DNA from: Streptosporangiaceae bacterium
GTDB taxonomy: Bacteria > Actinomycetota > Actinomycetes > Streptosporangiales > Streptosporangiaceae
Assembly (NCBI GenBank): GCA_030039095.1
Contig: JASHQP010000229.1
Coordinates: forward strand, 1-11,027
Length of the DNA: 11,027 nucleotides
Direction: 5' to 3'
Made by a program: the position numbers and the translations under genes. Within the stretch, counting starts at the first letter, position 1. Each line of letters opens with the position of its first letter. The notes under the pieces are model-generated. The model had not been told where the DNA came from. It made no database searches and saw nothing but the letters and a program-made list of their open reading frames with translations. Below, piece after piece: positions 1-6,321 of the stretch.

Positions 1-7
1 GAGTACA

Positions 8-32
8 GCCCCCCTGGAAGTTCGCCGGGGGC
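8..32. other. GC-rich hairpin in the left-edge non-coding stretch
   Basis: Positions 8-13 (GCCCCC) pair perfectly with 27-32 (GGGGGC) around a 13-base loop. There is no T-run on either side, so a classical intrinsic terminator is not shown. It lies about 180 bp beyond the stop codon of the minus-strand membrane gene and could help end that transcript, or could be chance in GC-rich DNA. Positions 1-212 otherwise show nothing I can call. The plus-strand frame open from base 1 to 399 runs antisense through the end of the membrane gene and reads as low-complexity Arg/Pro/Gly protein. Confidence 0.2.
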
Positions 33-212
33 CGTGAACCCGGCCCGGGGGCAGAGCCTGGCGCCGCCCGGTCCGGGGCGTTCCGGCCGCTGCGGCCCGC
101 TCTGTGCGGATCTGCTACGGCTCCGCCCGTACCTGCGCCGCACAGTCGTGTCCTGGAGGGCTGCGCCGCAAGGTCGTATGGACAGACCCCGGCGAACGCC
201 CGCTAAGCCTGC

Positions 213-1013
213 TTATCGTGGGCCGCTGGTGACGGTATCTGTGGCTCGCTGCGGGGCTGGCTCGCTGCGGGGAGCGGGGGCTGGCCCGTCCTTGCGCCAG
301 TCCCGGAGCCGGTCGGGCACGAACAGGGTCAGGGCGGTGATGAACGCAAGGATCTTCGACACCGCGTTCATCGTGATCGGCAGCGCGGACTGCGGGTAGC
401 CGAAGCCGGACAGCGCCCAGATCCCGAACACGCCGATCATCAGCGCGAAGCAGAAGAACGTGGACTTCCGTACCCGCACCATCGGCGACAGTGTGAGCAG
501 CCACAGCGTGGTGAGCTCGACCAGGAACAGGGGCGTGAAGAACACCGCCCGGTAGAGGGCCGGGTCCGGGGCCAGTGGCGGGTAGGTCCGGGCCATCACG
601 ATCAAGTCGAACGGCAGCTCGAAGATCATCGGGGCGGCCATCGCGACGACGACTGCGCCGCCCAGCCTCGTCTGATAGCGCCACCCGGTGCGGGTCATGA
701 TGACGCCGAACAGGGCCGCCGCGGCCAGCAGGGTCACCGGGAGGATGGGGTCGGAGACCACCGACGTGATGTTGGGATAGTCGCGCACGAACTGGCGCGC
801 GTAGACCCCGAACCCGGCGAGGAACCCGATCATCGCGATGATCCAGAGGGAGAACATGAGGACCACGACCGGGCGGCGCGGCCGCTTCGGCCGGAGCGGG
901 CGCCGCAGCCGGGTTCCGGCGTAGGCCACGCAGCCGGCGGCGGCCAGCAGGCCGACCGCGAGTTCGATCTTGGCATTCCCGCTGTAACTGACCCACCCGC
1001 CGACAGGACTCAT
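213..1013 (-). CDS. Seven-helix membrane protein of unknown function
   Basis: A 266-residue integral membrane protein I do not recognise. Hydrophobic segments lie at about residues 15-33, 48-72, 88-107, 118-141, 156-176, 183-206 and 211-232, suggesting seven helices. A basic loop (about 35-47, rich in Arg/Lys/Pro) lies between helices 1 and 2, and a hydrophilic Pro/Ala/Arg tail begins after about 233. There is no signal peptide or recognisable catalytic motif. I chose the ATG at 1013 because an AGGAAGG-like site lies about 11 bases upstream and helix 1 follows soon after. The open frame extends further upstream to 1253, but that extension runs antisense through the RHH gene and its promoter. 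It is divergent from the RHH gene with an 87-bp gap containing a palindrome, so the two may share an operator. Coding is clear; function is unknown. Confidence 0.75.
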   Translation of the reverse strand: MSPVGGWVSYSGNAKIELAVGLLAAAGCVAYAGTRLRRPLRPKRPRRPVVVLMFSLWIIAMIGFLAGFGVYARQFVRDYPNITSVVSDPILPVTLLAAAALFGVIMTRTGWRYQTRLGGAVVVAMAAPMIFELPFDLIVMARTYPPLAPDPALYRAVFFTPLFLVELTTLWLLTLSPMVRVRKSTFFCFALMIGVFGIWALSGFGYPQSALPITMNAVSKILAFITALTLFVPDRLRDWRKDGPAPAPRSEPAPQRATDTVTSGPR

Positions 1014-1042
1014 GACGCCGCCTGCCTTCCTGCTCCCGAACC

Positions 1043-1071
1043 TTAAAAGTGATATCACTATGCTATATAAT
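1043..1071 (+). promoter_or_regulatory. Promoter with palindromic operator for the RHH gene
   Basis: Seen: a perfect -10 hexamer TATAAT at 1066-1071, a weak -35 candidate TTAAAA at 1043-1048 with a 17-bp spacer, and a perfect 12-bp palindrome AGTGATATCACT at 1048-1059 filling most of the spacer. The AT-rich patch stands out sharply in this GC-rich DNA. Ribbon-helix-helix proteins commonly repress their own promoters by binding palindromes as dimers of dimers. The inference is an autoregulatory operator that also lies 35 bp upstream of the divergent membrane gene. Confidence 0.6.
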
Positions 1072-1100
1072 TTCAGCGACGTCAAGCGGAGGAGGATCGG

Positions 1101-1316
1101 GTGACCCGGCGCAAGGGCATACTGCTCCGGCTGGAGCCTGCCCTCCACGACGCCCTGACCAGGTGGGCTGCGGACGAGACGCGCAGCACCAACGCACAGA
1201 TCGATTTCCTGCTGCGGCGTGCTCTGGCCGACGCGCGGCGGCTGCCCGGGCACGCGAGACGGAGCCGGGCCGCGCCGACCGCCCGGCGTGCCGGTGTCTC
1301 AGCTGTCGGTGAATAG
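1101..1316 (+). CDS. Small ribbon-helix-helix (Arc-like) DNA-binding protein
   Basis: A 71-residue basic protein. Residues 6-12 (ILLRLEP region) fit the RHH beta strand that pairs in the dimer and enters the major groove. Residues 14-25 and 29-45 form two amphipathic helices (ALHDALTRWAADE, then STNAQIDFLLRRAL), the expected strand-helix-helix layout of the Arc/MetJ fold. After about 48 comes a disordered Arg/Ala tail. The GTG start at 1101 has a strong GGAGGAGG-type site just upstream. NCBI-style annotation often calls this family a HicB-like or Arc-family antitoxin, but no toxin gene is adjacent, so an autoregulated repressor is the safer reading. Its last 18 bp overlap the 3' end of the convergent GntR gene. 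Likely targets are its own promoter and the divergent membrane gene. Confidence 0.75.
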   Translation: MTRRKGILLRLEPALHDALTRWAADETRSTNAQIDFLLRRALADARRLPGHARRSRAAPTARRAGVSAVGE

Positions 1317-2186
1317 CTGCAGGACGATGGCCGGGTCGTGCTTGGCCGGGGTGTCGCGGACCAGGCGGAGGCTGAGGCTGCCGGGGAGGAAGTAGTTCCG
1401 GCTCCACTGCACGGGACGGTCTTCCGCGGAACCGGCGCCGTCGCGGTACATGGTCTCGGTCAGCATGAGCGAGGCCGTCGGCTGATCCAGGCCCAGAGAC
1501 CTTCCGGCCGGGTGGCCGGGGCCGAGCAGGGCGGCGCTGACCTCCACCTCACTGAACGCGACAGGGATTCCCTCGTCCAGCAGCAGGTCGAGCACCATCT
1601 GGCGGGATGAGAGGCACTCCCTGACGTTGGCGGCGGGGATCAGGTCAGCGGGGAGCACGTCGGTCATCCACGCCGCGGCCTCGCCGTCGAGGAGCAGGAC
1701 GCGGGAAACGCGGGTCACCTCGGTGCCGCTGGGCAGCTCGAGCGCGCTGGCCTCGTCACGGGTGGCCGGGGTGGTCTCCACGCTCAGCTGCTCGCTGCCG
1801 GCCTTGATCCCGAGCCGCTCGGCCATGCTCGTGTAGGTCTCGAGCCTGCCGAGCTCGGCGACGCTGCTGCCCAGCTTGATCCCCACCGGGCCCAGCTCGC
1901 CGCTGCGCTCGGGGAGCTGGGCGAGGAACGTGCCGCTGCCCTGGCGCCGGACCAGCAGCCCCCGGTCGGCCAGTCGTCCGACCGCTGTCCTGATGGTCGC
2001 CCGGGAGACACCCAGGCTTCTGACCAGCTCCGCTTCGGGGGGAATGCGGTCGCCGACCCGGTAACGCCGGTGCACCAGCAGGTCCTCGAGCACCTTCTCG
2101 GCCTGCGCATAGAGAGGCATCCGCTGCAGCGGGGCGGCGGCGTCGCCGGGTCGCTCCTGCCCGGTCGTGCCGACATTTCCGGTCAC
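1299..2186 (-). CDS. GntR-family regulator, HutC subfamily (UTRA domain)
   Basis: A 295-residue transcription factor. Residues 25-88 form the GntR winged helix: a PLYAQAEKVLEDLL helix, the RIPPEAELVRSLGVSRATIR helix-turn-helix at about 47-66, and the wing GLLVRRQGSGTFLAQ at 76-90. Residues about 110-278 match the UTRA ligand-binding fold, ending in the typical PVQWSRNYFLPG strand (258-269). UTRA domains bind small effectors such as sugars, amines or amino acids. The gene diverges from the copper amine oxidase, so the likely job is repression of that oxidase until an amine or related inducer appears. The GTG at 2186 gives the full frame but has a poor ribosome site. An ATG at 2120 (reading MPLYAQ) would give 273 residues, nearer the usual size, and still keep the whole winged helix. 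Confidence 0.88.
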   Translation of the reverse strand: MTGNVGTTGQERPGDAAAPLQRMPLYAQAEKVLEDLLVHRRYRVGDRIPPEAELVRSLGVSRATIRTAVGRLADRGLLVRRQGSGTFLAQLPERSGELGPVGIKLGSSVAELGRLETYTSMAERLGIKAGSEQLSVETTPATRDEASALELPSGTEVTRVSRVLLLDGEAAAWMTDVLPADLIPAANVRECLSSRQMVLDLLLDEGIPVAFSEVEVSAALLGPGHPAGRSLGLDQPTASLMLTETMYRDGAGSAEDRPVQWSRNYFLPGSLSLRLVRDTPAKHDPAIVLQLFTDS

Positions 2187-2228
2187 ATGCTCATGCTAGA
2201 GATCCACAGCGCCGCCGTCGCCGGGCAG

Positions 2229-2274
2229 GGATGAATTCATCCTCTTGACGTACCAATTTGTTATGAGGTAAGAC
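2229..2274 (+). promoter_or_regulatory. Amine oxidase promoter with adjacent palindrome
   Basis: In the 122-bp gap between the divergent GntR and oxidase genes I see TTGACG (-35, 2245-2250) and TAAGAC (-10 candidate, 2269-2274), 18 bp apart. A perfect 14-bp palindrome GGATGAATTCATCC at 2229-2242 ends two bases before the -35 box. A weaker inverted pair TACC/GGTA (2251-2254 and 2267-2270) lies within the spacer. Either could be the GntR operator. The 14-bp palindrome does not carry the GT-N-TA-N-AC core usually cited for HutC proteins, so the assignment is tentative. Confidence 0.45.
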
Positions 2275-2308
2275 CGGGAGAAACCGGCCAAGGGAGCGGG
2301 AGCGGACG

Positions 2309-4315
2309 ATGACGACGACGGCCCAGCCACCCGCGGTGGCGGTGCGGCACTTGCTGGACCCGCTGACCGCCGAGGAGATCGAGACCGCCACTGCGATCCT
2401 CAGGCAGGAACGCGGCCTGGGCGAGAGCGCGCGCTTCGTCTACGTCACGCTGCGGGAACCGGCCAAGGAAGCGGTCCTGAGCCACCGGCCGGGCGAGCCG
2501 TTCGACCGCGAGGCGGACGTCGTGATCCGGGAACGGGCCGAGCACAAGACCTACGAGGCGGTCGTCTCGATCACCGCGGGCGCGGTGCGCGCGTGGCGCG
2601 AGGTGCCCGGCGTCCAGCCCGCGGTGATGCTCGAGGAGTTCGTGGCCACCGAGGAGGCGGTCCGGAAGGACCCGCGCTGGCAGGAGGCGATGCGCAGGCG
2701 CGGCATCACCGACTTCGGCATGGCGATGATCGACCCGTGGTCGGTGGGCTACGGCGGTCCCGAGGACGCGGCCGAGCGGGGCCGGTTCCTGCGGCCGCTG
2801 ACGTGGGTGCGCCAGGGCGACCCCGACGATCACGGGTACGCGCGCCCGGTGGAGGGCCTGATCGTCCGCTTCGACCTCGACCGCATGGAGGTCGTCGACG
2901 TCGAGGACCACGGGGCGATCCCGTTGCCGCCGAGCGGCGGCAACTACACCGCGGAGGCGATCAGCGATCCCGGGAACGTCCCGCACTTCCCCGACGGCCC
3001 CCGGCAGGACCTGAAGCCGGTCGAGATCACCCAGCCTGCCGGGACGAGTTTCACCGTTGACGGGCACGAGGTCAGCTGGCAGAAGTGGCGGTTCCAGGTT
3101 GGCTTCACGCCCCGCGAGGGCCTGGTCCTGCACCTGGTGCGCTACCAGGACCAGGGCACGGAGCGCCCGGTCATCTACCGCGCCTCGCTCGCGGAGATGG
3201 TCATCCCCTACGGCGACCCGGGCGCGGCGCAGTACCGCAAGAACGTCTTCGACATGGGCGAGTACGGCATCGGCGTGCTCGCCAACAGCCTGGAACTCGG
3301 CTGCGACTGCCTGGGTGAGATCTACTACTTCGACGCCTGGCTCAACGACAACGACGGCCACGCGCAGCGGCTCGAGAACGCGATCTGCCTGCACGAAGAA
3401 GACCACGGCATGCTGTGGAAGCACACCGACTGGCGGACCGGCAAGGCCGAGGTGCGGCGGTCACGGCGGCTGGTGATCTCGATGATCGCCACGGTCGGCA
3501 ACTACGAATACGGCTACTTCTGGTACCTCTACCAGGACGGCACGATCGAGTACGAGATCAAGCTGACCGGCGTGATCTCCAACGGGGCGGTTGCGCCGGG
3601 GCAGAAACCCGCTTACGGCACGCTTGTCGCGCCGCAGGTCTATGGCCCCAACCACCAGCACATCTTCTCCGTGCGGCTGGACATGATGGTCGATGGCGCG
3701 CAGAACACCGTCGTCGAGTGCGACTCGGTCGCGCTGCCGCCCGGGCCGGGCAACCCGTACGGCAACGCGTGGGTTCTGCAGCAGACTCCGCTCCGGCGGG
3801 AGTCCGAGGCCCAGCGGGTGGCCGACGGTCGCGCCGCCCGGTACTGGAAGGTCACCAACCCGGGCAAGCGCAACGCCACCGGCGAGGCGGTCGCGTACAA
3901 GCTGATGCCGGGCGACACCGTGCTGCCGTTCTGGCAGCCCGGCACCTCGATCGCGCGGCGGGCCGGATTCGCGAACAAGCACCTGTGGGTCACGGCGTAC
4001 GACCGTGACGAGCGGTTCCCGGCGGGGGAGTACCCGAACCAGCACCCCGGCGGCGACGGCCTGCCCGCCTGGACCCAGGCGGACCGGCCGCTGGAGAACA
4101 CCGACGTCGTGCTGTGGCACACGTTCACCGCGCACCACGTGGTGCGGCCGGAGGACTGGCCGGTGATGCCGGTCACCCGCGTCGGCTTCCAGCTCCGCGC
4201 GGACGGTTTCTTCGACGGCAATCCCGCCCTCGACGTGCCGCCGCCGGAACACTGCCACCACGAGGGTGAGGCTGCGGACGAGATGCCGCAGACCTCGGGA
4301 AACGGCACCCCGTAG
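2309..4315 (+). CDS. Copper-containing primary amine oxidase (TPQ)
   Basis: A 668-residue homodimeric quinoenzyme (EC 1.4.3.21 type): primary amine + O2 + H2O to aldehyde + NH3 + H2O2. Domains: N2/N3-like regions (about 10-230), then the catalytic beta-sandwich. Active-site residues are complete by comparison with Arthrobacter globiformis phenylethylamine oxidase: catalytic base Asp315 (FDMGEYG), Tyr399 in NYEYG that becomes topaquinone, copper ligands His449 and His451 (NHQH) and His610 (AHHVVRPEDWP), and the disulfide pair Cys334/Cys360. The base-to-TPQ spacing of 84 residues equals that of the Arthrobacter enzyme. No signal peptide, so probably cytoplasmic. The C-terminus has a His-Cys-His-His cluster at 648-651. 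ATG start with GGGAG six bases upstream. Divergent from its presumed GntR regulator. The exact amine (for example tyramine, phenylethylamine or histamine) cannot be read from the sequence. Confidence 0.95.
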   Translation: MTTTAQPPAVAVRHLLDPLTAEEIETATAILRQERGLGESARFVYVTLREPAKEAVLSHRPGEPFDREADVVIRERAEHKTYEAVVSITAGAVRAWREVPGVQPAVMLEEFVATEEAVRKDPRWQEAMRRRGITDFGMAMIDPWSVGYGGPEDAAERGRFLRPLTWVRQGDPDDHGYARPVEGLIVRFDLDRMEVVDVEDHGAIPLPPSGGNYTAEAISDPGNVPHFPDGPRQDLKPVEITQPAGTSFTVDGHEVSWQKWRFQVGFTPREGLVLHLVRYQDQGTERPVIYRASLAEMVIPYGDPGAAQYRKNVFDMGEYGIGVLANSLELGCDCLGEIYYFDAWLNDNDGHAQRLENAICLHEEDHGMLWKHTDWRTGKAEVRRSRRLVISMIATVGNYEYGYFWYLYQDGTIEYEIKLTGVISNGAVAPGQKPAYGTLVAPQVYGPNHQHIFSVRLDMMVDGAQNTVVECDSVALPPGPGNPYGNAWVLQQTPLRRESEAQRVADGRAARYWKVTNPGKRNATGEAVAYKLMPGDTVLPFWQPGTSIARRAGFANKHLWVTAYDRDERFPAGEYPNQHPGGDGLPAWTQADRPLENTDVVLWHTFTAHHVVRPEDWPVMPVTRVGFQLRADGFFDGNPALDVPPPEHCHHEGEAADEMPQTSGNGTP

Positions 4316-4363
4316 GCGGCGGCGCAGCAACCGGCCAGCGCGGCGGCGCAGCAACCGGCCAGC
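4316..4363. repeat. Perfect 24-bp tandem duplication
   Basis: Positions 4316-4339 and 4340-4363 are identical 24-base units, beginning GCGGCGGCGCAGC and ending CCGGCCAGC. The first copy starts at the base immediately after the TAG stop of the amine oxidase (4313-4315). Two copies only, back to back, with no spacer. It lies between the oxidase and the YihY-like gene and is not inside any credible coding region. Replication slippage is the simplest origin. Confidence 0.9.
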
Positions 4364-4413
4364 ACGGTGTCCTGTCCGGGGAGGCGGGCAGAGCGGCCTT
4401 AAAATTGCCGGTC

Positions 4414-5349
4414 ATGGGGCTGCTACGGAAGGTTATGGGGGCGCTGGACCGTTGGCAGCGGCGGCACAAGTGGGCGGGCGTGCCTTACGCGGTGCTGAAG
4501 AAGTTCGGCAACGACAACGCCAACCTGCTGGTCGTCAGCCTGGCCTGGTACGGGTTCACCGCCATTTTCCCGCTGCTGCTTGTCGTGGTGACGGTCCTGG
4601 GGTTCATCGGCCAGCAGTCCCTCGGCACCGGCATTGTGCGCACGCTGCACGAGTTTCCCGTGATCGGCTCCAGCTTCAACCCGGCAAGCCACAGTGCGCT
4701 GCACGGCAGCACGGTGGGGCTGATCATCGGGCTGATCGGCCTGGTCTACGGCGCTCAGGGCGTGACCCAGACCGCGCAGCAGGCCATGGCCACGGTGTGG
4801 AACATTCCCCAGGACGAGCGCACCTCGTTCCTGCCCCGGCTGGCCCGCAGCCTGGCCGCCCTGGTGATCATCGGCGGCGCGTTCCTCATCAACGCCCTGA
4901 TCACCACGTACGCCACCGGCGGCACATCCAGCTACCTCGTCCGGGTGCCGGTACTCGCCGGGCTGCTCGTGATCAATGTCCTGCTGTACTTCGCCAGCTT
5001 TGCCGTGCTGACGGCCAAGGTCATCGGGCCGCGTGGCCTGCTGCCCGGCGCGATCATGGGCGCGGTCGGGTTCACCGCGCTGATCACCGTGGGCACCGGG
5101 CTGATGACCCACCAGCTCAAGAACGCCTCGGCGACCTACGGCGCGTTCGGCTCGGTCATCGGCATCGTGGCTTTCTTGCTGCTGCTGTCCAAGCTGACCC
5201 TGTACGCGGCCGAGCTGGGCCCCGTGCTGTCCCGTCGTCTCTACCCGCGGGCGCTGCCCCTGGGCGGAGAGCCGACCGGGGCGGACCGCCAGGTGCTGGC
5301 CGACCTGGTGCACGCCCAGGAGACCGCCAGCCCCGGCAAGCCCACGTAA
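4414..5349 (+). CDS. YihY/BrkB-family membrane protein
   Basis: A 311-residue inner-membrane protein. Predicted helices at about 44-66, 99-115, 145-166, 177-199, 207-231 and 243-263, the six-helix layout of the YihY/virulence factor BrkB family. Family-like blocks are the first helix with AWYGFTAIFPLLLVVV and the last with YGAFGSVIGIVAFLLLLSK followed by YAAELGPVL. The family was once misassigned as RNase BN; its molecular role is still unsettled, with envelope or transport functions suggested. No good Shine-Dalgarno precedes ATG 4414, but TAAAAT at 4400-4405 is a fair -10 placed eight bases upstream, so a leaderless mRNA is possible. A TTG at 4405 is the alternative start. It does not seem linked in function to the oxidase; it ends 47 bp from the convergent kinase gene. 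Confidence 0.88.
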   Translation: MGLLRKVMGALDRWQRRHKWAGVPYAVLKKFGNDNANLLVVSLAWYGFTAIFPLLLVVVTVLGFIGQQSLGTGIVRTLHEFPVIGSSFNPASHSALHGSTVGLIIGLIGLVYGAQGVTQTAQQAMATVWNIPQDERTSFLPRLARSLAALVIIGGAFLINALITTYATGGTSSYLVRVPVLAGLLVINVLLYFASFAVLTAKVIGPRGLLPGAIMGAVGFTALITVGTGLMTHQLKNASATYGAFGSVIGIVAFLLLLSKLTLYAAELGPVLSRRLYPRALPLGGEPTGADRQVLADLVHAQETASPGKPT

Positions 5350-5368
5350 CCCGACTTCGTCGCAATAG

Positions 5369-5387
5369 TTCCTGCCACCACCAGGAG
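5369..5387. terminator. Short hairpin between convergent genes
   Basis: In the 47-bp gap between the YihY-like and kinase stop codons, TCCTG (5370-5374) pairs with CAGGA (5382-5386) around a seven-base loop, with one extra T-G pair outside. Its position suits a bidirectional terminator, but the stem is short and there is no T-run on either strand. Confidence 0.2.
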
Positions 5388-5396
5388 TGAGGAGGC

Positions 5397-6320
5397 TCAG
5401 TGCCTGCTTCTGGCCGGGATCGCGTCAAGCTCCTCGCGGGTTCCGAGCCCGTCGATGACCCCTCGCCGGGTGACACAGAACGCTCCGGCCCGGCATCCGT
5501 CGTCAATGGCATCGTCCAGCTCCTCGCCGCGGGCCAGGGCTGCCACGAATCCAGCGGTGAAGGCATCGCCGGCTCCGGTCGCGTCGACCGGGGCAACGGT
5601 ATAGGCGGGGAAGGCCGCGACGCTGCCCTCCGATACCCGGAGGGCACCCTTGTCCCCGAGCGTCGCCACGACGGCCCCGACCCCGTAGTCGACGAGCGCC
5701 CTCGCCTGCACCTCGATGGATTCGCTCTTCACGCCGAGAGCCGCGGCCAGGTGGGCGAGCTCCACCTCGTTCGGCGTCAGCACGTCGAAAAGCGGCAGCT
5801 GGTCTGGCCCGAGAGGCTGCGCCGGTGCCGGGTTCAGGACAACCTGCTTGCCCAGCCCCCGGGCCACGGCCGCTAGCCCGACGGCCAGCTCGAGTCGGCA
5901 CTCGAGCTGGCAGACCACATAGCCGCACTCGTCGAACTCAGGCCCCAGCGATGCGACCACCTCGTCGGCCGTCAGCTCGAGGTTGGACCCGGGCGCCACG
6001 CTGATGACGTTCCCCCCGGCCGAATCGACGAGGATGAGCGCCACCCCGGTCGGCTGCTTGCAGGTAAGGATGCCGCGCGAGGAGAGTCCCTCCGCGAGCA
6101 GGATCCGCCTCGCCTCGGTACCGAAGACGTCGTCGCCGACCTTCGTCGCGAAGGCAACCGGGCAGCCCAGCCGCGCCAGGCCGATCGCCTGGTTCGCCCC
6201 CTTGCCCCCCGGGCCCGCTTCGAAGCGGTGCCCCAGCACGGTCTCGCCCGGCGCCGGCAGGCGGTCGGAGTAGACGGTCAGCGCGGCGTTGTACGAGCCG
6301 GCTACCAGGACTGAAGCCAT
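5397..6320 (-). CDS. Ribokinase-like sugar/nucleoside kinase (PfkB family)
   Basis: A 307-residue cytoplasmic kinase, close in length to E. coli RbsK (309). Visible PfkB motifs: GGKGANQA at 38-45 (substrate lid and glycine pair), QLE at 138-140 matching RbsK Glu143, NPAPA at 163-167, TPNE at 182-185, and the anion-hole/catalytic motif DATGAGDAF at 246-254 with base Asp252. One residue departs: the N-terminal motif reads GSYNAAL, so Ala13 stands where RbsK Asp16 hydrogen-bonds ribose; Asn11 is kept. The true substrate may be another sugar or a nucleoside. ATG 6320 begins one base after the lacI stop (TGA-C-ATG) and is preceded by a G-rich site, so translation is probably coupled. The open frame extends to 6437 but only by overlapping lacI. 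PfkB kinase membership is firm; ribose as substrate is not. Confidence 0.9.
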   Translation of the reverse strand: MASVLVAGSYNAALTVYSDRLPAPGETVLGHRFEAGPGGKGANQAIGLARLGCPVAFATKVGDDVFGTEARRILLAEGLSSRGILTCKQPTGVALILVDSAGGNVISVAPGSNLELTADEVVASLGPEFDECGYVVCQLECRLELAVGLAAVARGLGKQVVLNPAPAQPLGPDQLPLFDVLTPNEVELAHLAAALGVKSESIEVQARALVDYGVGAVVATLGDKGALRVSEGSVAAFPAYTVAPVDATGAGDAFTAGFVAALARGEELDDAIDDGCRAGAFCVTRRGVIDGLGTREELDAIPARSRH

Positions 6321-6321
6321 G

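Noticed and set aside
1014..1253. N-terminal extension of the membrane gene to the full open frame
   Set aside because: It would run through the RHH gene and the AT-rich promoter; the ATG at 1013 has a ribosome site and gives a sensible first helix.
1101..1316. Toxin-antitoxin module (RHH as antitoxin)
   Set aside because: No small toxin-like gene (RelE, HicA, PIN, Doc) lies next to it; the neighbours are a seven-helix membrane protein and a GntR regulator.
2261..3424. 387-codon minus-strand open frame opposite the amine oxidase
   Set aside because: It is antisense to a gene with a complete, spaced set of catalytic residues; its translation is Arg/Val/Leu/Asp-rich with no motif, typical of shadow frames in high-GC DNA.
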